From Thermodesulfovibrio sp. (GTDB lineage: Bacteria > Nitrospirota > Thermodesulfovibrionia > Thermodesulfovibrionales > JdFR-85), in contig JALUAR010000010.1 of assembly GCA_027050975.1 (NCBI GenBank), forward strand, positions 1 to 7,339: a stretch of 7,339 nt of DNA, in the 5' to 3' direction. Below, piece by piece: positions 1-6,534 of the stretch (its first letter is position 1; every line of letters begins with the position of its first letter). The notes beneath the pieces were generated by a model, which did not search any database, had not been told where the DNA came from, and saw only the letters and a program-made list of their open reading frames with translations. Both the position numbers and the translations under genes were made by a program.

Positions 1-338
1 AAATTATTTATCATTACAGATAGTCTTTTGAATTCTTCAATTAATACTTTTGCTTCTTTTTCAGCAATATAATCCTGATCCATTGCAATATACAATTGAG
101 ATCGCACCTCACCACTTGAACCTTTTGCAATCGAGAGAAACTGGAGGAATTCCTGATTGCCTCCCCGTTCAAATCCTTCTGCTATGTTGGACATGACTGA
201 TACGGATGCCCTTCTTATCTGGTCACAAAGGCCAGGGTCTTTTGAGAATCGTCCGTTAGAAGTAATTCCATAAATCCTTCTGGTTAAATCACGGGCAATC
301 TTCCAGATCTCTAAGTCCTCGAAGTATTTGATGCTCAC
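1..338 (-). CDS. Four-helix bundle protein, S23 / 23S rRNA intervening-sequence family (3' end off the window)
   Basis: This open frame is my own translation: 112 codons are visible from a GTG start at 336-338 to the left edge, with no stop. The protein begins MSIKYFEDLEIWKIARDL. It carries the family hallmark SNIAEGFERGGNQEF followed by a FLSIAKGSSGEVRSQLYIA helix, typical of the four-helix-bundle family that includes proteins encoded in 23S rRNA intervening sequences and the Avd accessory proteins of diversity-generating retroelements. Family members are about 115-130 residues, so only the last few residues should be missing. The GTG start is supported by an AGGAGG site just upstream and by the family's usual N-terminus (F-x-D-L-x-I-W-K). 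Family members form small basic oligomers that may bind nucleic acid, but most stand-alone copies have no known function. It lies downstream of cas6 on the same strand, separated by the nonamer array. Family assignment is confident; the role is unknown. Confidence 0.88.
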   Translation of the reverse strand, partial: MSIKYFEDLEIWKIARDLTRRIYGITSNGRFSKDPGLCDQIRRASVSVMSNIAEGFERGGNQEFLQFLSIAKGSSGEVRSQLYIAMDQDYIAEKEAKVLIEEFKRLSVMINN

Positions 339-342
339 GAAC

Positions 343-348
343 CCTCCT
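343..348 (-). promoter_or_regulatory. Shine-Dalgarno site for the four-helix bundle gene
   Basis: A perfect AGGAGG on the minus strand lies 4 bases before the GTG at 336-338. It fixes that GTG as the start, because no ATG in frame fits the family N-terminus. The site sits in the short unique stretch between the start codon and the first repeat unit at 360. Confidence 0.75.
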
Positions 349-359
349 TTATGTTAAGA

Positions 360-556
360 GTTTGAACCGTTTAAACCGCTTTAGCCGTTTGAACCGTTCG
401 AGCAGTTTGAGCAGTTTGAACCGTTTAAACCGTTCAAGCTGTTTGAGTCGTTTAAGCCATTCAAACCGTTCGAACCGTTCTAACAGTTTTAGTAGTTTGA
501 GCGTTTAAACCGTTAGAGTCGTTTTAACAGTTCTAACTGTTTGAACTGTTTGAGCC
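360..556. repeat. Degenerate 9-bp tandem repeat, 22 units, between cas6 and the next gene
   Basis: Reading on the plus strand, 22 units follow one another without spacers, each close to GTTTGAACC. Examples are GTTTGAACC at 360, GTTTAAACC at 369, GTTCAAGCT at 432, GTTCGAACC at 468 and GTTTGAGCC at 548. All are 9 bp except GTTTGAGC at 495-502, which is 8 bp. The first GTT is nearly invariant, as is an A at unit position 6; the other positions vary among a few bases. The array ends one base before the cas6 stop codon (558-560) and starts about 20 bp before the start codon of the four-helix bundle gene. It fills almost all of this intergenic gap, and I see no clear terminator or promoter in it. 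The same unit family occurs inside cas6 at 884-1009. Confidence 0.95.
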
Positions 557-557
557 G

Positions 558-1514
558 TTATATAATATCCACCATCCCAAACCCCTGCCCTGTTCTTAAA
601 CCTATACCTGTCTGATAAAGAAGTTGTAAATCTTCAGGGTCACCACGGAGGCAGAAGGTTCCCTGATATGTGGTAAGCACCATATAGGGCTTTCCTGTCT
701 GTTCTCTGAAGGCTTTGAGTGTATGTTTTACGCCTTTCTTTTTCATATTTATAGGGAGAAACTCTAATGGTTTTTTTAAACCGTATCCACGGAGGTCTTT
801 CAGTATCCTGTCCTGTATGGCATTAAGGTGATGGTTAAATCGTTCAAGTTGGTCGTTGTCTATGACAGGGGCATGGTGAGGGTGTTCTAACCGTTCCAGC
901 CGTTTGAACCGTTCTAACCGTTCAAGCCGTTTGAGCTGTTCGAGTCGTTCGAGTCGTTCGAGCCGTTCGGTCTGTTTGGGCTGTTCGGGCTGTTTGAACA
1001 GTTCTATTGGTCTGTCATTGTCATCCTCTACAGATATATAGGACATGGTTTTGAATACCACTTCATCGCTGTCTATCTTACGCTCATTCAGCATAAAGAC
1101 CTTTCCAATCTGAAGGTACTCTTTTTCTTTTGAACCATCAGGTGAAGGGAACTCCATGAGTTCAAACTCCTTTATCTTGAGGAGCCCATTGTAGAGGTTT
1201 ATCATGAACTGATAATCAGAAGAACTGATAAAGAGTGAGAATTCTCTTCCATCGGCAGGATAAAACACAGTATCCTCAAGTACAACACCATCGTCCAGAA
1301 GAAACCTCTCTTTCTTTTTTGTATGTTCTGGTGGTATATAGAGACTGAAGGAAAAGGGCTTTGTTTTTTTGGAGTGTGCGGCAGATTTGTCTGGATATAG
1401 CAGATCTTTATAACTACTGTCTGATTCCTTAAGAGCCTCTTTTATAAGGGCCATTAAGCGGTGGCGGTAGATAATTGGCAATCTGAGAGCCTTAATGTTT
1501 ATCCCTATCCTCAT
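558..1514 (-). CDS. cas6: Cas6-family CRISPR RNA endoribonuclease with an internal tandem-repeat insertion
   Basis: 318 residues; ATG start with AGGAGG at 1521-1526, six bases upstream. Cas6 cuts CRISPR precursor RNA within its repeats. The C-terminus has the family's glycine-rich loop, GIGLRTGQGFGMVDII (303-318). The N-terminus, LPIIYRHRLMALIKEAL followed by KPFSFSLYIP (12-61), matches the first ferredoxin-like fold of Cas6. Comparing from memory with the Pyrococcus enzyme, whose active site is Tyr31/His46/Lys52, His47 with Lys49, Lys50 or Lys52 is a plausible catalytic set here; this is inference. Residues about 171-210 are a low-complexity run of Glu/Lys-Arg/Gln-Leu/Phe triplets made by 9-bp repeats. 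They appear to sit in a loop of the second fold, before the helix starting near QLERFNHHL (222-230). Without that run the length is about 278, near the family norm. The gene lies 96 bp after cbiGH with no other cas gene or CRISPR in view, so it may act on an array elsewhere. Subtype cannot be assigned. Confidence 0.88.
   Translation of the reverse strand: MRIGINIKALRLPIIYRHRLMALIKEALKESDSSYKDLLYPDKSAAHSKKTKPFSFSLYIPPEHTKKKERFLLDDGVVLEDTVFYPADGREFSLFISSSDYQFMINLYNGLLKIKEFELMEFPSPDGSKEKEYLQIGKVFMLNERKIDSDEVVFKTMSYISVEDDNDRPIELFKQPEQPKQTERLERLERLEQLKRLERLERFKRLERLEHPHHAPVIDNDQLERFNHHLNAIQDRILKDLRGYGLKKPLEFLPINMKKKGVKHTLKAFREQTGKPYMVLTTYQGTFCLRGDPEDLQLLYQTGIGLRTGQGFGMVDII
884..1009. repeat. In-frame 9-bp tandem repeat inside cas6, about 14 units
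   Basis: Fourteen exact 9-bp steps lie within the cas6 coding region. On the plus strand they run from GTTCTAACC at 884 to GTTTGAACA at 992, with a worn last unit GTTCTATTG at 1001. GTTCGAGTC occurs twice side by side. On the coding strand each unit supplies three codons, roughly GAA CGG CTC, giving the Glu-Arg-Leu tract of residues 183-210 and a more diverged Glu/Lys-Gln-Pro stretch before it (171-182). No unit carries an indel or in-frame stop. Two further unit-like stretches, GTTAAATC and GTTCAAGTT (834-850), lie nearby and encode part of the LERFN segment. The units and their orientation match the array at 360-556. Confidence 0.93.
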
Positions 1515-1574
1515 CCTCTCCCTCCTGGAAAGCTAATACAATCTATTCTACCACCTGATATTACCCAATAGGTG

Positions 1575-1599
1575 TCCCATGTCTTTTGAGAACATGAGA
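1575..1599 (-). other. Hairpin just after cbiGH, possible weak terminator or RNA-stability element
   Basis: The 96-bp gap between cbiGH and cas6 holds an inverted repeat 12 bases past the cbiGH stop codon. On the minus-strand transcript UCUCAUGU pairs with ACAUGGGA (eight pairs, one of them G-U) around a 9-base loop. No U-tract follows on the minus strand, so it is not a standard intrinsic terminator there. On the plus strand TTTTGATAGTTTT follows it, but no plus-strand gene ends here. The rest of the gap holds the cas6 ribosome site and only a very weak promoter-like pair (AAGACA, 16 bases, TAATAT). Whether cas6 is co-transcribed with the cob operon therefore cannot be decided from sequence. 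Confidence 0.3.
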
Positions 1600-1610
1600 T
1601 TTTGATAGTT

Positions 1611-3440
1611 TTAAGATTCTATATGGAAGCCTTTTTTCTCATACCCCCTCGGTGTGATCATCCTGTTGTTCCAGACAAAGGTATTGGAATTGCCAATAAT
1701 TACCGTGGTCTTCATATCGATATCGTGAGACAACATATCTCCAAGGGTGGTGATCACCACCTTTTCATCAGCTCTCATGGCAGCCCTTACGATACCAACA
1801 GGTGTTTCTTCTGACCTGTAATTTAGAATAATCTCCCGGGCACGATTTATATGCTCCGGCCTTCCCCTGCTTTTTGGATTATAGATAACGATTACAAAAT
1901 CAGCCCGGGCAGCTGCCTCAAGCCTTTCCTCTATCAGTTCCCAGGGAGTCAATCTGTCCGAAAGGCTGATGCAGGCAAAGTCATGCATCAGTGGAGCTCC
2001 CAGCCTTGCAGCGCAGGCATTAAGTGCGGAAATGCCAGGAATAACCTCTACAGGGATCTCTTCAGCCATGTTATTCATGGAACTGTCGGCCCTCAGTATC
2101 TCGAACACCAACCCTGCCATTGCGTATACACCAGGGTCACCACCGCTAACTACAGAAACCTTCTTACCTTCCATGGCAAGCTCAACCGCTTTTCTGCATC
2201 TGTCTATCTCTCTGGTCATTCCGGTGGAAAAGGTCTCCTTATCCTGAATAACATCCGAAATAAGCTCAAGATAAGGACCGTAACCAACCACTACATCTGA
2301 TGACCGGATAGCCTTTAGTGCATAAGGGGTAAGGTGCTCAAGATCACCCGGCCCGGTACCTACAACGAATATCTCACCCTTTTTACCTCTTCCTATCCGA
2401 TCCTGTTTTAGCCTCTCAGCACTCATGCATGCCACCGCCACAGTAACATTACCCCTTTTCTGTTTCGGCACCAGGAGGTTTCCAGCTCCGGAGGCAAGCA
2501 ACGCAGCTGGCTCTGCCACAGCCACCGCACCTGTTGCCTTAAGAACAACCTCGGACCCCTCTATACCCTTTACCCTGTTTAGCTCATCAGCTGAAAAGGC
2601 AACAAGCTCCAGGGAGTGTTTCTTCACAAACTCCTTAATTCCCTCTTCGTCGGCCTTCTTATTAATTGTTGCCAGGGCTTTTAAAGAGAGAAAGGAGAGG
2701 TTATACTCCTTCAGGGTTTCCTTAACAGCCTCCTCGATCTCACTCTGAGGTGTATTGCTGTTACAACCAATTCCTATAACAAGATTCTTTGGCCTGATAT
2801 ACAGCTGTGCCTTTGCAGTAGTGGCCTCTTCACAACCCTTATATACATTAAGTCTGCTTGTAATCAGCACATCAGCATTTATAGGCGATTCAACAACAAT
2901 GTACTCTGCCGGCAGGTCTGATAAATACCCCTGTACATCCCGATCAATATAGATATTTAAACGTCCTTTTTCCAGAAGGCGGCCTGTTATCCGGGAAAGA
3001 AGTCCCCAGTTATCAATCAAAAGTCCCATCTCCTTAGCCCACAGATCAATGGCAGGTAGCCCTTTAAGATCCGTTGCCGTGGTAACAACAGGATGTGCGC
3101 TCAGATAAGCGGCTATCTCGCTGGTAAGGGAATTGGCGCCTCCTATGTGCCCGCTTAAGAGGCTGATCACATTCTCTCCCTTTTCATCAACCACAACCAC
3201 TGCAGGATCGGTCTTTTTATCCTTCAAATAGGGAGCAATGGTTCTGACAACTATCTGGGTGGCCATTACAAATATGAGTCCCTTGTATTCACTCCAATAA
3301 GAAGGCAAATCCTCTTTATTCAGTCTATTGACTCTGGCAGTCGGATAAAAGAGCCTTAATTTTTCGGCTACCTCCCTACCCTGTTTTGTCAGATACAGTA
3401 TAGCAATCTCATTTCCTGTATTCATGACTGAAATCCTCAT
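1611..3440 (-). CDS. cbiGH: CbiG-CbiH fusion: cobalt-precorrin-5A hydrolase / cobalt-factor III (precorrin-3B) C17-methyltransferase
   Basis: A 609-residue two-domain cytoplasmic enzyme of anaerobic cobalamin synthesis. Residues 1 to about 345 are CbiG, which opens the ring lactone and releases acetaldehyde. Its signatures are SGHIGGANSLT (96-106), TATD (121-124) and a C-terminal part starting VIGIGCNSNTP (221-231). Residues about 353-609 are CbiH (CobJ-type), which methylates C17 and contracts the ring using S-adenosylmethionine. Its signatures are VGTGPGDLEHLTPYA (360-374), VVGYGPYLELI (384-394), GGDPGVYAMAG (433-443), PGISALNACAARLGAP (468-483) and FVIVIYNPKSRGR (515-527). A short basic linker (about 344-353) joins them. 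The longest start at 3440 overlaps cbiF by 32 bp but lacks a well-placed ribosome site. The ATG at codon 6 (3425) has GAGG about 9 bases upstream and may be the true start. Both domains look intact. Confidence 0.95.
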   Translation of the reverse strand: MRISVMNTGNEIAILYLTKQGREVAEKLRLFYPTARVNRLNKEDLPSYWSEYKGLIFVMATQIVVRTIAPYLKDKKTDPAVVVVDEKGENVISLLSGHIGGANSLTSEIAAYLSAHPVVTTATDLKGLPAIDLWAKEMGLLIDNWGLLSRITGRLLEKGRLNIYIDRDVQGYLSDLPAEYIVVESPINADVLITSRLNVYKGCEEATTAKAQLYIRPKNLVIGIGCNSNTPQSEIEEAVKETLKEYNLSFLSLKALATINKKADEEGIKEFVKKHSLELVAFSADELNRVKGIEGSEVVLKATGAVAVAEPAALLASGAGNLLVPKQKRGNVTVAVACMSAERLKQDRIGRGKKGEIFVVGTGPGDLEHLTPYALKAIRSSDVVVGYGPYLELISDVIQDKETFSTGMTREIDRCRKAVELAMEGKKVSVVSGGDPGVYAMAGLVFEILRADSSMNNMAEEIPVEVIPGISALNACAARLGAPLMHDFACISLSDRLTPWELIEERLEAAARADFVIVIYNPKSRGRPEHINRAREIILNYRSEETPVGIVRAAMRADEKVVITTLGDMLSHDIDMKTTVIIGNSNTFVWNNRMITPRGYEKKGFHIES

Positions 3441-4164
3441 GATAAAGTTTCGAACGCTTTCCAGTATCTGTTTCCGATGCCCTTAGAGCCTCACCCACAT
3501 ATATAAGGGCGGTCTTCTTTATGCCTGAGTCCCTGACCATCTTTGCAAGATTACCGAGACTGCCTCTCAAGATTTTCTGTTCCGGCCAGCTTGCCTTGTA
3601 AATTACAACAACAGGGGTCTCCTCCGGATATCCTTTCAGGAGTTGTTCCTGGACCTTTTCAATCATTCCTATACTGAGAAATATAACCATTGTGCTTCTG
3701 TGTTTTGCAAGTTCATCAAGCCTCTCTGTCTCCGGAACAGGGGTTCTCCCTTCAAGTCGGGTGAAGATCACTGTCTGACTGATCTCCGGTATGGTAAGTT
3801 CCTGCCCAAGCAAGGCAGCACCGGCCATGGCTGAAGAGACTCCGGGCACCACTTCGTACTCAATCTCCTTCTGTCTCAGTCTCTCGATCTGCTCGCTTAT
3901 GGCGCTGTAAAAGGAGGTATCTCCGGTATGAAGACGTACAACGGTCTTGTCTTCTGCCAGGGACTTATCTATCAACTCCATTATCTCGTCAAGATTCATG
4001 GATGAGGAGTCGTACACCTCGGCATTAAGCCCTTTTAACAGTTCAGGATTTACAAGGCTTCCTGCGTAAATAACAACATCCGCCTCTCTGAGAAGCCTCA
4101 TCCCCCTGACAGTGATTAATTCCGGATCACCCGGGCCGGCACCTATAAAATAGACCTTTTTCAT
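3409..4164 (-). CDS. cbiF: Cobalt-precorrin-4 C11-methyltransferase
   Basis: A 251-residue SAM-dependent uroporphyrinogen-III-methyltransferase-type enzyme (CbiF/CobM) that methylates C11 of cobalt-precorrin-4, the step between the CbiH and CbiG reactions. Motifs in order are the N-terminal FIGAGPGDPELITVRG (6-21), ADVVIYAGSLVNPELL (28-43), VRLHTGDTSFYSAISEQ (76-92), the PGVSSAMAGAALLG loop (107-120) and VVVIYKASWPEQKILRG (185-201). The ADVVIYAGSLV segment is characteristic of CbiF/CobM and separates it from CbiL and CbiH. Length is normal for the family. The ATG overlaps the cbiET stop codon in an ATGA arrangement (4161-4164), and its own 3' end overlaps the start of cbiGH, so the three are probably translated in a coupled way. 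No anomalies. Confidence 0.97.
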   Translation of the reverse strand: MKKVYFIGAGPGDPELITVRGMRLLREADVVIYAGSLVNPELLKGLNAEVYDSSSMNLDEIMELIDKSLAEDKTVVRLHTGDTSFYSAISEQIERLRQKEIEYEVVPGVSSAMAGAALLGQELTIPEISQTVIFTRLEGRTPVPETERLDELAKHRSTMVIFLSIGMIEKVQEQLLKGYPEETPVVVIYKASWPEQKILRGSLGNLAKMVRDSGIKKTALIYVGEALRASETDTGKRSKLYHEDFSHEYRK

Positions 4165-5426
4165 ATCTCACCTTTCACACCTCTTACTATAAAAACCGGA
4201 TTCAGCGCGCTCATGTGTGTTTTATCACCAATGGGTTTCGATCTTGATATGGAAACCTCTGTAATATCCACTCCAAATCCCTCTCCTTTAAGGGACTGCA
4301 ATGCTGTGTTCAGGGTCTCAATGGTTGTGGCATTGACGACAACCACACCTGATGACATCCTCTCAGAGATCTTGCCGATAATGGCCTCCAGGGCTCCGCC
4401 ACTGCCACCTATAAAGACACGGTCAGGCACAGGGAGGCTGTCAAGCACACCAGGGGCCTCACCTCTGACAATGGAGAGATTAAAAACCCCGTATGTGTCA
4501 CGATTCCTGGCTATCATGTCAAGTTGCTCATCATCACGCTCCACCGCGTAAATCTCAAGAGCCGGCAGTAGCCTGCCAGCCTCAATTGAGACAGAGCCCG
4601 ATCCTGCTCCTATATCCCAGAAAACACCTTTCTGGGGAAGTCTGAGTTTGTGTATTGAGACGGCACGCACCTCGTCTTTGGTAATCAAACCTTTTTTATG
4701 GCTGAACTCGGTCTCGCTGAGCCCGAAGGCTGTGAAACGCTCTTCCGTGGCAGGATCAATTATGACAACAAGATTCGTATCTTCGAATTCACTGCCAATC
4801 AACCCCGCAGGTCGTCCCTTCGTGACCTTTTCGTCATCATATCCCAGTCTTTCACATACATACATTGTCAGTCTATCCGACTCCTCATGGTAACTTTTGC
4901 AGATAATCTCCGCAATCCTGACCGGATTATTCACTCTGTCCGTTAGTATGGCAAGCTTTCCGTACCTTCTGAGAAGAATGGGCACCTCACCTATACCGTG
5001 CTTAAGGGGTCTTCTTTTTTCAGGGTCAGGACCGCCGTGAAGACTCATGAGGAAGGCATTGTCCCAGGGTATCTTTACCCTGGCAAAGGCTATTTGAATG
5101 CTTGAAAGATCAGGCAGTATCTCAACAACGTCGGAGCCAAGCTCCTGGACTGACCTTCTACCGATACCGAAAAACATGGGGTCACCCGACGCAAGGAGAA
5201 CAATATCACCTGAGCTGTTTTTCAACTCCTTCCTTATGAACTCCATTGTCTCATTCACATTGTTTATTACCCTTACCCGATCTTTAACAGCATCGTACTC
5301 TTCGTATCTACGGAAGACCTCAAAGAGCCTGTTTGAGGCAAGCAATACACCGGCCTGAAGCACCGTCTCACGTGCCTTTCTGTCAAGGGGTCTGTAACCT
5401 ATTCCCACAACATAGACCCTACCCAT
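4161..5426 (-). CDS. cbiET: CbiE-CbiT fusion (CobL-type): cobalt-precorrin-7 C5-methyltransferase / cobalt-precorrin-6B C15-methyltransferase (decarboxylating)
   Basis: A 421-residue fusion equivalent to CobL. The N-terminal CbiE domain (about 1-235) shows VYVVGIGYRPLDRKARE (4-20), VLLASGDPMFFGIGR (76-90) and DLSSIQIAFARVKIPWDNA (106-124); it methylates C5. The C-terminal CbiT domain (about 238-421) is a Rossmann-type methyltransferase with SAM motif WDIGAGSGSVSIEAG (270-284) and PDRVFIGGSGG (334-344). It methylates C15 and decarboxylates the C12 acetate. The entry FSHKKGLITKDEVRA (241-255) is typical of CbiT. The ATG at 5424-5426 lies within the end of cbiD (8-bp overlap), and the TGA overlaps the cbiF start. 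Separate CbiE and CbiT proteins are also common in anaerobic pathways; the fusion is well known in aerobic CobL and in several anaerobes. Both active regions look intact. Confidence 0.96.
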   Translation of the reverse strand: MGRVYVVGIGYRPLDRKARETVLQAGVLLASNRLFEVFRRYEEYDAVKDRVRVINNVNETMEFIRKELKNSSGDIVLLASGDPMFFGIGRRSVQELGSDVVEILPDLSSIQIAFARVKIPWDNAFLMSLHGGPDPEKRRPLKHGIGEVPILLRRYGKLAILTDRVNNPVRIAEIICKSYHEESDRLTMYVCERLGYDDEKVTKGRPAGLIGSEFEDTNLVVIIDPATEERFTAFGLSETEFSHKKGLITKDEVRAVSIHKLRLPQKGVFWDIGAGSGSVSIEAGRLLPALEIYAVERDDEQLDMIARNRDTYGVFNLSIVRGEAPGVLDSLPVPDRVFIGGSGGALEAIIGKISERMSSGVVVVNATTIETLNTALQSLKGEGFGVDITEVSISRSKPIGDKTHMSALNPVFIVRGVKGEI

Positions 5427-6534
5427 CAGAGGCTATCACCTCACCGCCATAAGATACTAAATGAGACTGCACCGGAGCACCTTTGGTAAAGGACTCAGCA
5501 TACCGCCTTGCAGCACGGCAGACTCCTTTATAAATTCTTCGCCTTTCGTTCTCGGAAAAAACACTGTTAATATGCTCAAAAATCTCCCGTGCAGTATTGA
5601 ACTTCTTCCTGCCGAGGCTAACTCCACAGAGGGACTCAAGGAACCCTTTCGCCTTTGTGGTGTCTATAGCACCGTGTCTAACATGGGTCTGTGGTGTCTG
5701 CATTGCAATCTTTAGCATCTTGGCCCACTGTGCCACAAGATGGACCTTTTTAAAACCATGCCTGCCTGCCTCCATAAGGGAGAAGGCAATGTAATCTCCC
5801 ATCATCACATAAGCCTCCTCCGGCAGGCTGTACTTCCTCATATGCGCCTCTTCGGAACGTCTTCCCGCAGAAAGTACCACATCCTCACATCCCACTGCCC
5901 TGGCAACATCCATGGAGGATGAAATGGTTGCTGTCCATGCCTCTGACGACAGGGGCTTTACAATACCTGTTGTACCGAGTATAGATATGCCACCTATTAT
6001 ACCAAGTCTGGGATTCAATGTCTTTTTTGCCAGTCTCTCTCCCTCGGGCACGGAAATGGTTATCTCCAGGGCGACACCATTGAAGCCTTCATAGCTTAAC
6101 ACCTCCTTAATCGCATCTTTTATCATCCTTTTAGGAACAGGATTGATTGCCGCCTCTCCAACCGAAACAGGTAGTCCCGGCTTGGTTACTCTGCCCACTC
6201 CCTTTCCCCCTTTGATTAATACCCCCCCGGAGCTACTGTCAAGCAACTTAACCTCCACAACCACCTCAGCACCATTTGTAACATCAGGGTCATCACCTGC
6301 ATCCTTTATCACCGAAGCCATGGCCTTTAAACAGGGTTCAAAAACTTTCTCTGTGCGGTGTATCTTTAGTTTTGCCCTGTCTCCTCCAGGCAGTGAAATC
6401 TCTACCTCCGACACAACAGGATTTTCTCTGACTGAATTTTTCATTCCTTGAAGTAGCAGCATGGTGGCTGCTTTTGCTGCTGCTGCAGCACAGGCACCGG
6501 TGGTGTATCCAGAGCGGAGTCGTCTTCTTCTCAA
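5419..6534 (-). CDS. cbiD: Cobalt-precorrin-5B C1-methyltransferase
   Basis: A 371-residue CbiD, the anaerobic-pathway enzyme that methylates C1 during ring contraction. Its presence, rather than CobF, marks the cobalt-early route. Family signatures are RSGYTTGACAAAAAKAA (7-23), DAGDDPDVTNGAE (78-90), GKGVGRVTKPGLPV (110-123), AINPVPKRMI (129-138) and RLGIIGGISILGTTGIVKP (176-194). Length is usual for the family. The start is a TTG at 6532-6534 overlapping the stop of the preceding gene (TTGA). It is chosen because the first in-frame ATG (codon 25) would delete the SGYTTGAC motif, and a GGGGAAGG purine run precedes the TTG. It overlaps cbiET by 8 bp. The rare TTG start in a TTGA overlap may lower its translation relative to its neighbours. 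Confidence 0.96.
   Translation of the reverse strand: MRRRRLRSGYTTGACAAAAAKAATMLLLQGMKNSVRENPVVSEVEISLPGGDRAKLKIHRTEKVFEPCLKAMASVIKDAGDDPDVTNGAEVVVEVKLLDSSSGGVLIKGGKGVGRVTKPGLPVSVGEAAINPVPKRMIKDAIKEVLSYEGFNGVALEITISVPEGERLAKKTLNPRLGIIGGISILGTTGIVKPLSSEAWTATISSSMDVARAVGCEDVVLSAGRRSEEAHMRKYSLPEEAYVMMGDYIAFSLMEAGRHGFKKVHLVAQWAKMLKIAMQTPQTHVRHGAIDTTKAKGFLESLCGVSLGRKKFNTAREIFEHINSVFSENERRRIYKGVCRAARRYAESFTKGAPVQSHLVSYGGEVIASDG

Noticed and set aside
360..556. CRISPR array after cas6
   Set aside because: The units are 9 bp and abut each other with no unique spacers; CRISPR repeats are about 23-50 bp separated by spacers of similar length.
1..556. Diversity-generating retroelement suggested by the Avd-like protein and nearby repeats
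   Set aside because: No reverse transcriptase and no template/variable repeat pair is visible, and the 9-bp units do not resemble a template repeat.
1602..2952. Several plus-strand open frames across the cbiGH region
   Set aside because: They lie opposite a strongly conserved minus-strand gene, show no recognisable domains and are antisense shadows. The same applies to plus-strand frames over cbiF, cbiET, cbiD and cbiC.
5457..5639. 60-codon minus-strand frame inside cbiD
   Set aside because: It is an alternative frame within the conserved CbiD C-terminal region and matches no family.
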